This document shows, one piece after another, positions 17,325 through 26,195 of a stretch of 64,000 bases of DNA. The notes under the pieces are model-generated. The model searched no databases. It was not told where the DNA came from and saw only the letters and a list, made by a program, of their open reading frames with translations. The translations under genes were made by a program, and so were the position numbers. The DNA is taken from contig CAYOOP010000006.1 of NCBI GenBank assembly GCA_964405685.1, forward strand, positions 1-64,000. Direction: 5' to 3'. Within the stretch, counting starts at the first letter, position 1. Every line of letters starts with the position of its first letter. Source of the stretch: CAYOOP01 sp964405685. GTDB lineage: Bacteria; Pseudomonadota; Alphaproteobacteria; Rickettsiales; SXRF01.

Positions 17325-19091
17325 ATGAGTAACATGCAACCTCTCACTGAGCACACCCAGGTTATGTTAGAGAAAGGGCTGCAACTCAAGTTTAAAGAAG
17401 ATATGCCTACCTACGAGGTGACGGAAATCACTCCGGACCACGTAACATTTAAGTGCATGGAAAAACTTACCAGCGCACAAAAAACGGAAGGGTTGCCAGA
17501 GACATTTACCGCAACCAAACTATTCACCATCGGACGATACCCGGATTCAAGCCTTCAATTGGCTCCAGGTACCATTTCTCGCCGTCATCAGACGATTGGG
17601 CCCAACCCCAACAATGGGCAATGGTACCTGACCCATTATAGCAGGAATCGGGCGGAAGTTAGGCATCCTGATCATGACGTTACAATCCGTAACATCACTG
17701 AAACACACAAAGACGCGGCTGAAATAACGTTTATTAGCGAAACTGTTTCCAACATAAATCCTTCGGAACCGTTACCCCCTTTTCCTATTATAAACGGTAT
17801 GGAGTTTCATTTTCATCCGGCGCTGCCAGCGTATAAAGCGCGCATTTCAAAAGAGGATGGTAGCCTTACGCTTGAACGCAGTAATAAAGAAGACCTAGGC
17901 TATCCACGTATGATTAAAGTGGGTGTCGGGGAAAGTATCACCTTGGGGCGTAAATCGGGTGAACATTGCGTGGTCTTACCACACCCTGACATTTCAGGTG
18001 AGCATGCGCATATTACATGGGATGCAAAAACGCAGGCGTTTATTTACGAACATACGGGAAGGCGTTCTCCGGTGGTGCGCTTACCTCAATTGATGGAAGA
18101 GTTGCAACAGGCCTATGCCAAACTCAGCCTTTCTCCTGAACAGGCGGAGCAGCAATCAGCAGCTATTGATACGCTGGTTACACAACTGAAAACCCACACA
18201 CAGCAGGTGCAGGACGTGCAACGGCTGGAAGTCGATACCGTTTTGACACCGTGGTATCAAAGAGATGTGGGCGCGCGCACGGAAGATTCGCAAAAAGGCT
18301 ATGAGATGTGGTTGCGTGCTTATGAATTGCTGTTTCGCGAGCGGCTTACGGAAGATACCTCTAAGGGGCTCTTGCATATGGCGGAGGTGGTGAAACAATT
18401 GGGTGATGACCGTGCCAATTTGCGGGATGTTGAAAATTATTCCCTGCCTGACAAGGCGAGCGAGCGTGATACGGAATTAAACAAGTACATTGCAGAAAAA
18501 ATACACGCACTCGAAGCGACGGGAGAGGTGTATTTAGTAGCGGGCAACAAAGGCCACCACGCGATCACCCGCATCCGTAAAGACGGGGCCGGAGGGTATC
18601 TTGTAACCAATTACAACGCAGGCGCAGACGCCGAAGGTGGCCTTATCTCCGGGCAGGTGCTTGGGACATGCGAGAGGCGTTTGAAACCAGAGCAGAATGT
18701 TGGACGCGTGATTCGTTTGGTTACAGAATCGAAGCTTTCACGGCTCCTGGAGGCGTATACACTGGGTAGGGAAATAGAGGCTATGTTGGAACCGCAAATA
18801 CTCCGCAGCCGCGAAACGTCTGCGCAAGGTAAAGGTAACTGCACCACCCGTTCTACGCGCGAAATGCTAAAGGATACGCTCGAGCCGACGGCGTTTTCCC
18901 ATATGCATGGGTATGTTTCCGACCCCAACATGGCAACGGCGGAAGATTTAATCTCTGCGCTTCAACTCAAACTTCAGGCACTCAAACCGGCACCGATAAA
19001 AGAGGTGACAGGTCCCGTCCCACCGATCGTACGGCCGGATGACGGTAGCCACTCGTATCGGGGTCATAGCCCTACTATCATAACCCGGTAG
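17325..19091 (+). CDS. Two-FHA protein with C-terminal putative cysteine-hydrolase domain
   Basis: A 588-residue soluble protein. The first FHA domain is at about 60-135 (IGR at 69-71, then TISRRH at 83-88) and the second at about 195-250 (LGR at 207-209, then DISGEH at 222-227). These are the residues that hold phosphothreonine in FHA folds. A helical middle follows, then a domain with GHHAITRI (410-417), YLVTNYNAG (425-433) and QGKGNCTTRS (501-510). The order His, Asn, Gln, Cys resembles papain-like/CE-clan cysteine proteases; that is inference from motif order only. There is no signal peptide. A good promoter precedes it and the membrane protein gene at 19198 follows on the same strand. 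Confidence 0.75.
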   Translation: MSNMQPLTEHTQVMLEKGLQLKFKEDMPTYEVTEITPDHVTFKCMEKLTSAQKTEGLPETFTATKLFTIGRYPDSSLQLAPGTISRRHQTIGPNPNNGQWYLTHYSRNRAEVRHPDHDVTIRNITETHKDAAEITFISETVSNINPSEPLPPFPIINGMEFHFHPALPAYKARISKEDGSLTLERSNKEDLGYPRMIKVGVGESITLGRKSGEHCVVLPHPDISGEHAHITWDAKTQAFIYEHTGRRSPVVRLPQLMEELQQAYAKLSLSPEQAEQQSAAIDTLVTQLKTHTQQVQDVQRLEVDTVLTPWYQRDVGARTEDSQKGYEMWLRAYELLFRERLTEDTSKGLLHMAEVVKQLGDDRANLRDVENYSLPDKASERDTELNKYIAEKIHALEATGEVYLVAGNKGHHAITRIRKDGAGGYLVTNYNAGADAEGGLISGQVLGTCERRLKPEQNVGRVIRLVTESKLSRLLEAYTLGREIEAMLEPQILRSRETSAQGKGNCTTRSTREMLKDTLEPTAFSHMHGYVSDPNMATAEDLISALQLKLQALKPAPIKEVTGPVPPIVRPDDGSHSYRGHSPTIITR

Positions 19092-19197
19092 CTACATAGT
19101 TTAGTAAGCTAAATAAGTGGGTTAGGAGCGCAAAAACACCCCTAATTGTCATAAAAACTTCACATAGTTTCAGCGGCCACAGTGGTACAATGAAATC

Positions 19198-20622
19198 ATG
19201 GAAAAAGAGAAGCAATCCGCACCTTGGCTTATGATCGGCATCGCTGCCGCCGCAACGCTTGTGGGCGGCGGATTGTTCGGCCTTGTGGGCGGGCTGGTTG
19301 CATTGATTGCTGGATTGGTGATCGGCGCGCTCGCGCAAGCCGGGCAAGACGGCGTTTTTAAAAATGGATTCAGCTTCGAAAAAATGGGCGATGCGTTGTT
19401 GCAGCGAACCACGAATGATCCGACGGCGAAAATTGATCTTCTGAAAGCGGGCGGCGAATCATTTGAGAAAACAGGATTGCCGCTCGGAGAAACGGCGGCG
19501 GTTGGCGGCGCGGGGTTACTCGCTGTTGCCACGCCACCTGGCCGGTGGTTGCTGCGCAAAACAATTGTGGCACCGATTAGATGGGGGCTTGGATTGTTCG
19601 GTGGTGCGAGCGGTGCTCCAAATGCGACCCAAGCATTGGTGAATACAGCTGCAGCTGGCAAACAAGTAGTGAACGCTGTGCACGTGAGTGCGCGCACGGC
19701 GCAAGCGGCCAATACCCTTGGTACGCTGGGATCTATGGAAGTGCCAGGCAGCGCTGTAGTTGGCGCATTGGCAACGGCGCAACGCTGGAATTCCGGCATC
19801 ACAGCTGCACGGCATGGGATTGACTATGCGACCGGCGAACGCCCAGTAGATTACGACAATCTCTCTTCCACCACGATGCAAGTGGCACCTATTGTTGCTT
19901 CAGGCCCTATTGCTGCAGGTGTGTTGTTGGGTGATCAAGTGTTTGCACGTGCGGTTAACTATGCCACGACCGGCAAGGCTGAAAGCATCAGCGCGATTAT
20001 GGACGATACGACGTCGATTTATAACAAAGAAGCGAAGCGTTTTCAGGCAGGAGAATTAGACCCTGCGCTGCGGCCTGCGCAGAAACCTCCAGAAACGGAT
20101 TATCCTCTGCCGTATAAACCGCAAATGACTGACTACAAACATTTGGGAGCGATTCGCCATCAACTCGCAGCGTTGGCACCGGCGGGTGCGGATAAGCAGG
20201 TATTGGCAGAATTTGCGACACTCGATATGACCCAAAAAGAAAACCATATGAAATACGCGAAGCTAATTGATGCAGCTATCGTAGAACAAGAGGCGATTAA
20301 GCAGAAACACAAAAGCATTTTGCCCAATTGGATGCGTGGGACGACGTGGTGGAAACGCGACGAAGGCGTGCACGCGTTTAACGATGCGAATGGGAATCTG
20401 CAAGTGTTGAACGTCGCGAAAAAAGAGTTGGAAGCGTTCAAGGAAAAGGCGGGCGTGTATGCGCGCGCGGTTGAAGAACAACGGCAGCATACACAAGTGA
20501 TTGCTGGTAAAACGATGCCGTCTGCGAATGCTCAGATCTCTGGGGGCCAGCACGTCGAACACGCGGCCACGCCGGCGCTAGTTGCAAAAACGCAGGGTCA
20601 AAATCTGCAAACTCCTCATTAA
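19198..20622 (+). CDS. Hypothetical membrane protein with glycine-rich N-terminal hairpin
   Basis: A 474-residue protein I do not recognise. The N-terminus has two closely spaced, glycine-rich hydrophobic stretches (about 11-33 and 35-48; AATLVGGGLFGLVGGLVALI), like a glycine-zipper hairpin. Further weakly hydrophobic Ala/Gly segments lie around 97-112, 125-137 and 220-240. The C-terminal half (280-474) is charged and helical. It follows the FHA gene by about 105 bases on the same strand and could share its transcript. Codon use looks like the bulk genome. It may be a pore-like or secreted protein, but no family is evident. Confidence 0.6.
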   Translation: MEKEKQSAPWLMIGIAAAATLVGGGLFGLVGGLVALIAGLVIGALAQAGQDGVFKNGFSFEKMGDALLQRTTNDPTAKIDLLKAGGESFEKTGLPLGETAAVGGAGLLAVATPPGRWLLRKTIVAPIRWGLGLFGGASGAPNATQALVNTAAAGKQVVNAVHVSARTAQAANTLGTLGSMEVPGSAVVGALATAQRWNSGITAARHGIDYATGERPVDYDNLSSTTMQVAPIVASGPIAAGVLLGDQVFARAVNYATTGKAESISAIMDDTTSIYNKEAKRFQAGELDPALRPAQKPPETDYPLPYKPQMTDYKHLGAIRHQLAALAPAGADKQVLAEFATLDMTQKENHMKYAKLIDAAIVEQEAIKQKHKSILPNWMRGTTWWKRDEGVHAFNDANGNLQVLNVAKKELEAFKEKAGVYARAVEEQRQHTQVIAGKTMPSANAQISGGQHVEHAATPALVAKTQGQNLQTPH

Positions 20623-21018
20623 TTAGCGCAAGAAAACGTGCACTTCGCTCGTACGCACATTGGCGTAGACGCGGTCGTAGGTGATGTTGTCTTTCGGCAC
20701 GCCTAGGCGGATGAGAGAATTACCAACGCTGCTGACTTCTTGGGGCATGTTGTCGATGATGGGGGCATCGGGCGGCACGTAGTTCACCAAGTAGAAATTC
20801 ACATCCGGTTTTACGGTACGGGCTTTTTCAACCAGGGTTGCCAGATGGGTTTGGAAATTCACCTGCGGTTGGTTGAAGCGGATGACGATGATGGGCACTT
20901 CCTGCTGCGCGTGGGCGGCGGGGGCGATGGTGAGTGCGAGAAGTGCGCACGCTAGAACCCTTGATGATATCCTGCGCAGTCGCTTTGCGCCTCGCAGGAT
21001 GACGGAATAGGTAACCAT
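20623..21018 (-). CDS. Small secreted protein of unknown function
   Basis: A 131-residue protein with an N-terminal signal peptide: a basic segment (ILRGAKRLRRISSR), a hydrophobic core (VLACALLALTIAPA) and a likely cut after AHA. The mature part is about 95 residues and ends VRTSEVHVFLR, loosely like the end of an OmpA-type fold, though I cannot confirm a family. The ATG at 21018 has GAGGAAGG eight bases upstream. The basic part of the signal peptide is encoded by a palindromic repeat (20969-21004). It begins two bases after the APC transporter stop, so the two are probably co-transcribed. Confidence 0.7.
   Translation of the reverse strand: MVTYSVILRGAKRLRRISSRVLACALLALTIAPAAHAQQEVPIIVIRFNQPQVNFQTHLATLVEKARTVKPDVNFYLVNYVPPDAPIIDNMPQEVSSVGNSLIRLGVPKDNITYDRVYANVRTSEVHVFLR
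20969..21004. repeat. Palindrome encoding the signal-peptide n-region
   Basis: ATCCTGCGCAGTCGCTTTGC followed by GCCTCGCAGGATGACGG is an inverted repeat (ATCCTGCG...CGCAGGAT) related to the family B element. On the gene strand it encodes SVILRGAKRLRR, the positively charged start of the secreted protein at 20623-21018. Confidence 0.75.
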
Positions 21019-21020
21019 AT

Positions 21021-22460
21021 TTACGCCTTCCTCAGTTTGCTGTGGAATTGGCCGTAGACGAGATAAATGACGATGCCCACCAGGAAATACCATTTCAAGG
21101 TGATGAACATGCCGCGGAGGCTATAGATCAAATAGCTGCAGCAAAGCATACCGAGAATAGGCGTGATAGGTGAGAATGGCACACGGAAAGGGCGCGCCAT
21201 GTCTGGCTCTTTGTTACGCAGATAAAGAACGCTGAGGCAAATAATCGCGAAAGCAAACAACGTGCCCAGCGAAACCAGATCACCCAATTTGCTGATGGGG
21301 GTGAACGCTGCAGCGGTCGCAACCACCAAACCCACAATTGCCGTGTTGATGTGCGGGGTTTTGTATTTCGGGTGGATTTTGCTGAAAACCGGCGGCAACA
21401 AACCATCGCGCGACATGGTGTAGAAAATACGGGTCTGGCCGAACATGAGCACGAGCATCACCGAGGTGAGGCCGGTGATCGCGCCGATTTTGACAACGGT
21501 GACAAGCCAGCTGACGCCGATCGCATCTACGCCGACCGCAATCGGATCGGGAACGTTCAGCATGGTGTAAGGGACGATGCCGGTGAGGACCGCGGCGACT
21601 GCCATGTATAAAATGGTGCAGATGGTAAGCGAGCCCAAGATGCCAATGGGGACATCCTTCTGTGGGTTGCGGGCTTCTTGCGCGGCGGTGGAGACCGCTT
21701 CGAACCCGACATAGGCGAAGAAGATAACGCCGGCAGCGCGGAAAATGCCGCTCCAGCCGAATTCGCCGTCTACCCCAGTGTTGGCGGGGATGAAGGGGTG
21801 CCAGTTCTCAGGTTTGACGTAGAACATGCCCACTGTGATGAAGAGCAAGATCACCGAGACTTTGATGGCGACGATGACGTTGTTGACGGTTGCGGATTCC
21901 TTGACACCGGCAACGAGCAGACCCGTCATCATCATAATGCCAAAGAAAGCTGGCAGGTTGACGATGCCATTGACTTGCGAACCATCCGCCAAGGTGACGA
22001 GGACACCCGGAGGATTCGCGTAGACGGCGGGGATATAGATGCCGAAATCTTTGAGGAAGCTAACCACATAGCCGGACCAGCCAACGGCGACGGTAGAGGC
22101 GGCAACGCCATATTCAAGCAATAGGAGCCAGCCCATTACCCACGCAAAAACTTCGCCCAAGCTCGCATACGCGTACGAATAGGCGCTGCCGGAGACGGGG
22201 AGCATGGAGGCGAGTTCGGCATAGCAGAGAGCTGCGAAGGCGCAGCAGATGCCGGCTAGGATGAAGGAAATCATAATCGCGGGGCCCGCGTGTTGGGCGG
22301 CGGCCTGGCCGGTCATCACGAAAATACCGGCGCCGATGATGCAGCCGATGCCGAGCGAAACGAGGTTCGCGGCCGAAAGCGTACGTTTCAATTCACCGCG
22401 TTCGGATTCTCCGTGAATATCAGCGACGGTTTTTTTGGTAAAAAAATGGGCGAAATTCAT
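21021..22460 (-). CDS. APC family amino-acid permease
   Basis: A 479-residue inner-membrane transporter with about 12 membrane segments, of the cationic amino acid transporter (CAT/YhdG-like) branch of the APC superfamily. The signature LVSLGIGCIIGAGIFVMTG is at 33-51, with SGSAYSYAYASLGE and FAYVGFEAVSTAAQEARNP further on. The likely job is proton-coupled amino-acid uptake; the substrate cannot be read from the sequence. The small secreted protein gene follows two bases downstream. Confidence 0.93.
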   Translation of the reverse strand: MNFAHFFTKKTVADIHGESERGELKRTLSAANLVSLGIGCIIGAGIFVMTGQAAAQHAGPAIMISFILAGICCAFAALCYAELASMLPVSGSAYSYAYASLGEVFAWVMGWLLLLEYGVAASTVAVGWSGYVVSFLKDFGIYIPAVYANPPGVLVTLADGSQVNGIVNLPAFFGIMMMTGLLVAGVKESATVNNVIVAIKVSVILLFITVGMFYVKPENWHPFIPANTGVDGEFGWSGIFRAAGVIFFAYVGFEAVSTAAQEARNPQKDVPIGILGSLTICTILYMAVAAVLTGIVPYTMLNVPDPIAVGVDAIGVSWLVTVVKIGAITGLTSVMLVLMFGQTRIFYTMSRDGLLPPVFSKIHPKYKTPHINTAIVGLVVATAAAFTPISKLGDLVSLGTLFAFAIICLSVLYLRNKEPDMARPFRVPFSPITPILGMLCCSYLIYSLRGMFITLKWYFLVGIVIYLVYGQFHSKLRKA

Positions 22461-22536
22461 GGGATATCCCCTGTTGGTTTTTGATTGGGGATAACCAACT
22501 CAATTTATAGGGCCATGTCAAGCGGAAGCGAATTAC

Positions 22537-23642
22537 TCAGGTAATATGAGGCAGCAGAGAAACTTGGCTGACAGGCACGAGTGATCCAAGGTGAGCGGAA
22601 TGCCCCCTAACTTCTCCACCATTAACCCGTGCTTGAGTCTCTGCTCTGGANNNNNNNNNNNNNNNNNNNNNNNNNNNNNNNNNNNNNNNNNNNNNNNNNN
22701 NNNNNNNNNNNNNNNNNNNNNNNNNNNNNNNNNNNNNNNNNNNNNNNNNNCGGAATGCCCCCTAACTTCTCCACCATTAACCCGTGCTTGAGTCTCTGCT
22801 CTGGAGGGGGTGTCGTCGTGCATATCTAGTATCTCTTGCAACACATCTTCAAGCTCAATACCATAGCTGCTTGCTAAATCAGCGGCTTCTTTAAGCATGG
22901 TGATACAGTTTTCGCCCCCATTTGCAAGATATACCGTAAGTATTGCTGGAGTTGTTTTTGAATCAACCTGATTGTCCGAGTCACAATGGATCTGCGCCAT
23001 GATTTGCGCATGCAATGTCCTAACCTCGTTAGCATATCCCTCGCGATTCCCTACACGTATGGTATGCTTGTTTATTCCACGCTCGATTCTGGCAGCGTTG
23101 ATGACGTTGTCATACAAGAAAATAGCTTGGTCCTCTGGAGCAGGGTATAGCTTATTAATCAGCGCGTGCCATGGTTTGTCCATTAATGACAGCGCTTCGC
23201 GTATTTTCTGTGCGGCAGTTTTACCTTCGCTATCTTGGATTCGAAGCAATCCTACAACCGATGTTTTGTGTATTTTCAACCCCTGCTTTTGAAGATTTCT
23301 TGCGATCTCGCGCATATCTGCAATAAATTGCGTATAAAGATCAGCTGTAAATACCTGCCCTCCAGTTTCCGCCGCCAACGCCTTCGCCGCCGCTTCAAAA
23401 CGTCCGACAAGGTTCAGGTCCCGCAAGTGCCTATCATACACACGCACCATGTCAGGCAGGGTGAGCCCGTTCTTTTTGCCGTCCATCTGCGGGCCATATT
23501 GTTCAACGATGCTGCTATGCAACTCCGTGCCCTCCCCACAGTACTTTTGCACAAAGCTTAAAAGCCTTTCATCACTAACATCTGGAATGCTTACGTTTTT
23601 ATGCCGGAGAACGTCGATAATACTAGGCGTAATAAGTTGCAT
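22537..23642 (-). CDS. Hypothetical protein interrupted by assembly gap
   Basis: A protein of unknown family starting MQLITPSIIDVLRHKNVS, soluble and helical, about 300 residues before the N gap. Its 3' end runs through a 100-N gap with the same ~54 bases on both sides. If that overlap is collapsed, the frame continues as VRGHSAHLGSLVPVSQVSLL and ends at TGA at 22537-22539. Read across the Ns as given, a different frame ends at 22533. The collapsed version is more likely. It is A/T-richer than the neighbours, monocistronic, with an A/T-rich leader at 23643-23700. Confidence 0.6.
22651..22750. other. Assembly gap of 100 N
   Basis: Exactly 100 Ns, the usual scaffolding placeholder. Bases 22597-22650 and 22751-22804 are the same sequence (CGGAATGCCCCC...CTGCTCTGGA), so the two contigs overlap and the gap is probably not real missing DNA. 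Confidence 0.95.
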
Positions 23643-23754
23643 GGGGCCACCTCACTGGCAGCCATATTAGCCAATAAATAAATAATTATCAATTAATTTA
23701 TGACTCCCAAACGGTACATCAGGGCGATTTAACAATCCCGTAACCCATTGAAGT

Positions 23755-23782
23755 CGTCATTCCCACCTACGCGGGATGACGA
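23755..23782. repeat. Short family A palindrome
   Basis: CGTCATTCCCACCTACGCGG then GATGACG: an inverted repeat between the hypothetical gene and tatB, 36 bases before the tatB start. It is the shortest copy of the CGTCATnCC family. Confidence 0.7.
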
Positions 23783-23817
23783 TTGCAAGTTACCTACCGC
23801 TTCGCTAGGGTTGCTCC

Positions 23818-24132
23818 ATGTTCGATATTTCCTTTGGCGAATTGATTCTTGTGGTTGCCATCGCCATCATCTTTCTTAAACCCGAAGATGTGCCCAAAGT
23901 GCTGCGTGCAGTGGCCAAGGCGATACGCTGGGTGAAAGAAACCTCGCGCGAATTCACCAGTATTTTTGATGATCTCGCCAAAGAAAGCGGCATCAAAGAC
24001 ATCGAACGTGACCTCACCATCAAGCCCACCCTCGTCAAAGGCGACGACGGAAAATACTACGAGGCGTATGATCTCGCAAATATTCCCTCCCCCCTTGCGG
24101 GGGAGGGTAAGGGAGGAGGGAAGTATGAGTAG
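23818..24132 (+). CDS. tatB: Sec-independent translocase subunit TatB
   Basis: A 104-residue TatB: a single N-terminal membrane helix (MFDISFGELILVVAIAIIFL), a short hinge with KPEDVPKVLRA and an amphipathic helix, then a charged tail. TatB binds twin-arginine precursors with TatC. Placement before tatC and serS is the standard alphaproteobacterial order. The last ~17 residues (PSPLAGEGKGGGKYE) are encoded by a G/C-rich palindromic repeat, so the normal TatB tail seems replaced or extended. It overlaps tatC by eight bases. No tatA is seen nearby. Confidence 0.93.
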   Translation: MFDISFGELILVVAIAIIFLKPEDVPKVLRAVAKAIRWVKETSREFTSIFDDLAKESGIKDIERDLTIKPTLVKGDDGKYYEAYDLANIPSPLAGEGKGGGKYE

Positions 24133-24186
24133 TGCTAAAAAAAACACCCCCCCACCTTTATCCTCCCCCGCAAGGGGGGAGGAATT
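24087..24186. repeat. Inverted pair of family C repeats over the tatB/tatC junction
   Basis: The left copy (24087-24119) and right copy (about 24149-24186) are near reverse complements of each other (CCTTGCGGGGGAGGGTAAGG against CCTCCCCCGCAAGGGGGGAG). They flank the tatB stop and tatC start. The left copy also supplies the GGAGGG ribosome site for tatC, so pairing of the arms would hide it. Confidence 0.85.
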
Positions 24187-24943
24187 AAACGGTGATCGCA
24201 AGCAAGCGTTATTAGAGCACTTTAAAGAACTAAAACGCTGCATAATAATTTCGCTCACTGCTTTTCTAGTCGCAACAGGCGTGTGCTACACTTTCGCGCC
24301 ACAAATCTATCACTTCCTCGTCGAACCGCTCGCGCACAACGTGGCCGGGGAAGAAGGCCGGCGGATGATTTACACGGGCTTGACCGAAGCTTTTTTCACC
24401 TATTTGAAACTCGCTGTCTTCGGCGGTTTATGCCTCTCTTTCCCCGTATTCGCCTGGCAGATCTATGGTTTTTTAAAACCGGGCCTCTACAAAAACGAAA
24501 AAATCATCATTGTACCCTATCTCATCGCCGCACCACTCATGTTCGTCGCCGGCGCTGCATTTTGCTATTATTTCATTTTCCCAACCGCCTGGAAATTTTT
24601 CCTCGGCTTCGAATCTGCCGGCACCAGCGGCGGTTTACCCATTCAACTCGAAGCCAAGGTGAGCGAGTATTTGGGCTTGGTCACGCATCTCATCCTCGCC
24701 TTCGGTTTTGCCTTCCAACTCCCCGTCATCATGGTGTTGTTCACCCAAACGGGTCTTGCCAAGGCCGAAACATTCGCCAAGGGCAGGCGCTACGCTATCG
24801 TCGGCATCGTCGCAGTAGCCGCCGTTATCACGCCGCCGGACCTGTTCAGCCAGGTCGCGCTTTCCATCCCGCTTTATGTGTTGTATGAAATCGCAATCGC
24901 CTGTTCCAAAATCGTAGAAAGAAGAAGACCGACCGATGCATGA
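24125..24943 (+). CDS. tatC: Sec-independent translocase subunit TatC
   Basis: A 272-residue TatC with six membrane segments, the receptor core of the Tat pathway. Conserved blocks: LLEHFKELKRCIIIS at the N-side, the FFTYLKLAVFGG loop, SFPVFAWQIYGFLKPGLYKNEK and the late VITPPDLFSQ. The start at 24125 lies inside tatB and has GGGAGGAGGGAAG upstream. Residues about 7-22 (TPPPLSSPARGEELN) precede the conserved region and come from the right copy of the palindromic repeat, an N-terminal extension not normal for TatC. It overlaps serS by eight bases. Confidence 0.96.
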   Translation: MSSAKKNTPPPLSSPARGEELNGDRKQALLEHFKELKRCIIISLTAFLVATGVCYTFAPQIYHFLVEPLAHNVAGEEGRRMIYTGLTEAFFTYLKLAVFGGLCLSFPVFAWQIYGFLKPGLYKNEKIIIVPYLIAAPLMFVAGAAFCYYFIFPTAWKFFLGFESAGTSGGLPIQLEAKVSEYLGLVTHLILAFGFAFQLPVIMVLFTQTGLAKAETFAKGRRYAIVGIVAVAAVITPPDLFSQVALSIPLYVLYEIAIACSKIVERRRPTDA

Positions 24944-26195
24944 TATCAAATGGATTCGCCAAAACCCCGATGAGTTCAACGCCGCGCTCGCCCGCCGTGG
25001 TGTTGAGTCACCCTCCGGCCAAATTCTGCTGGAAGACGAAACCAAGCGTCACACGCAAACCATGCTGCAAGAAATGCAAAGCAAGCGCAACGCGCTCGCC
25101 AAACAAGTGGGCGCGGCCAAGGCCAAGGGTGAGGATGCAACGAATGCGATGATCGAAGCCAAAAACATTGCCGACAGCATGACGACCCTAGAGGGCCAGC
25201 TCGCCCGGCATGAGAAAAAATTGGAAACATTGCTGGAGACGATTCCCAATTTCCCCGCCGACGATGTGCCAAACGGCAGCGATGAACACGGCAACGTCGA
25301 GGTGCGCAACTGGGGCAAAAAACCGGAATTTTCTTTTCAGCCAAAACTCCACGATGATCTAGGCATAGCCCTCGGCCTCATGGATTTCGAAGGTGCCGCC
25401 AAACTCTCCGGCGCACGGTTTGTGGTGCTCAAAGGTGCACTCGCGAAAATGGAACGCGCGCTCGCAAGTTTCTTTTTGGATAACAACGTAGCTGCTGGCT
25501 ACACCGAAATGGTGCCGCCGTTTTTGGTGCGCGACAACGCCGTCTACGGCACCGGCCAATTGCCGAAATTCTCCGAGGACCTCTTCAAAACCACCAATGA
25601 TTTCTGGCTGATCCCAACCGCCGAAGTGCCGCTTACCAATCTGGTCGCGGACTCTATCCTCGAAGAAGAAAAACTTCCCATTCGCATGACGGCCTACACC
25701 CCATGCTTCCGCTCCGAAGCGGGCGCGGCAGGGAAGGACACGCGCGGGATGATCCGCCAACATCAATTTTCCAAAGTCGAATTGGTCTCAATCACCACGC
25801 CCGAGCAATCCAAAGAAGAACACGAACGCATGACTGCGCAATCCGAATCCCTGCTGCAAAAACTGGGTCTGGCGTATCGCGTGATGCTACTCTGCACCGG
25901 CGATATGGGCTTTTCGTCTGAGAAAACCTACGACATCGAAGTGTGGATGCCCGGCCAGAACGCGTATCGCGAAATCTCTAGCTGCAGCAATTGCGGTGCC
26001 TTCCAAGCCCGCCGCATGAAAGCCCGTTTCAAACGTGGCAAAGAAAACCTAAACGTCCACACCCTAAACGGCTCGGGCCTCCCCATCGGTCGCACGATGG
26101 TTGCCATTATCGAAAACTACCAAAATGCCGATGGATCGATCACCGTGCCAGAAGCCTTGCGCCCATACATGGGGGCGGATAAGATAGCCGCATGA
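24936..26195 (+). CDS. serS: Seryl-tRNA synthetase
   Basis: A 419-residue class II synthetase that charges tRNA-Ser (a tRNA-Ser(GCT) gene is at 56355). The N-terminal MHDIKWIRQNPDEFNAALARRG begins the coiled-coil arm (about 25-105) that grips the long variable arm of the tRNA. The catalytic domain shows class II motif 2 (TPCFRSEAGAAGKDTRGMIR) and motif 3 (NGSGLPIGRTMVAIIENYQ). The length is typical. It overlaps tatC by eight bases and aroC by four (ATGA). Confidence 0.98.
   Translation: MHDIKWIRQNPDEFNAALARRGVESPSGQILLEDETKRHTQTMLQEMQSKRNALAKQVGAAKAKGEDATNAMIEAKNIADSMTTLEGQLARHEKKLETLLETIPNFPADDVPNGSDEHGNVEVRNWGKKPEFSFQPKLHDDLGIALGLMDFEGAAKLSGARFVVLKGALAKMERALASFFLDNNVAAGYTEMVPPFLVRDNAVYGTGQLPKFSEDLFKTTNDFWLIPTAEVPLTNLVADSILEEEKLPIRMTAYTPCFRSEAGAAGKDTRGMIRQHQFSKVELVSITTPEQSKEEHERMTAQSESLLQKLGLAYRVMLLCTGDMGFSSEKTYDIEVWMPGQNAYREISSCSNCGAFQARRMKARFKRGKENLNVHTLNGSGLPIGRTMVAIIENYQNADGSITVPEALRPYMGADKIAA

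Noticed and set aside
22597..22804. A true 54-base direct duplication, such as a transposon target or att site
   Set aside because: The copies flank exactly 100 Ns, so an unmerged contig overlap is the simpler reading.
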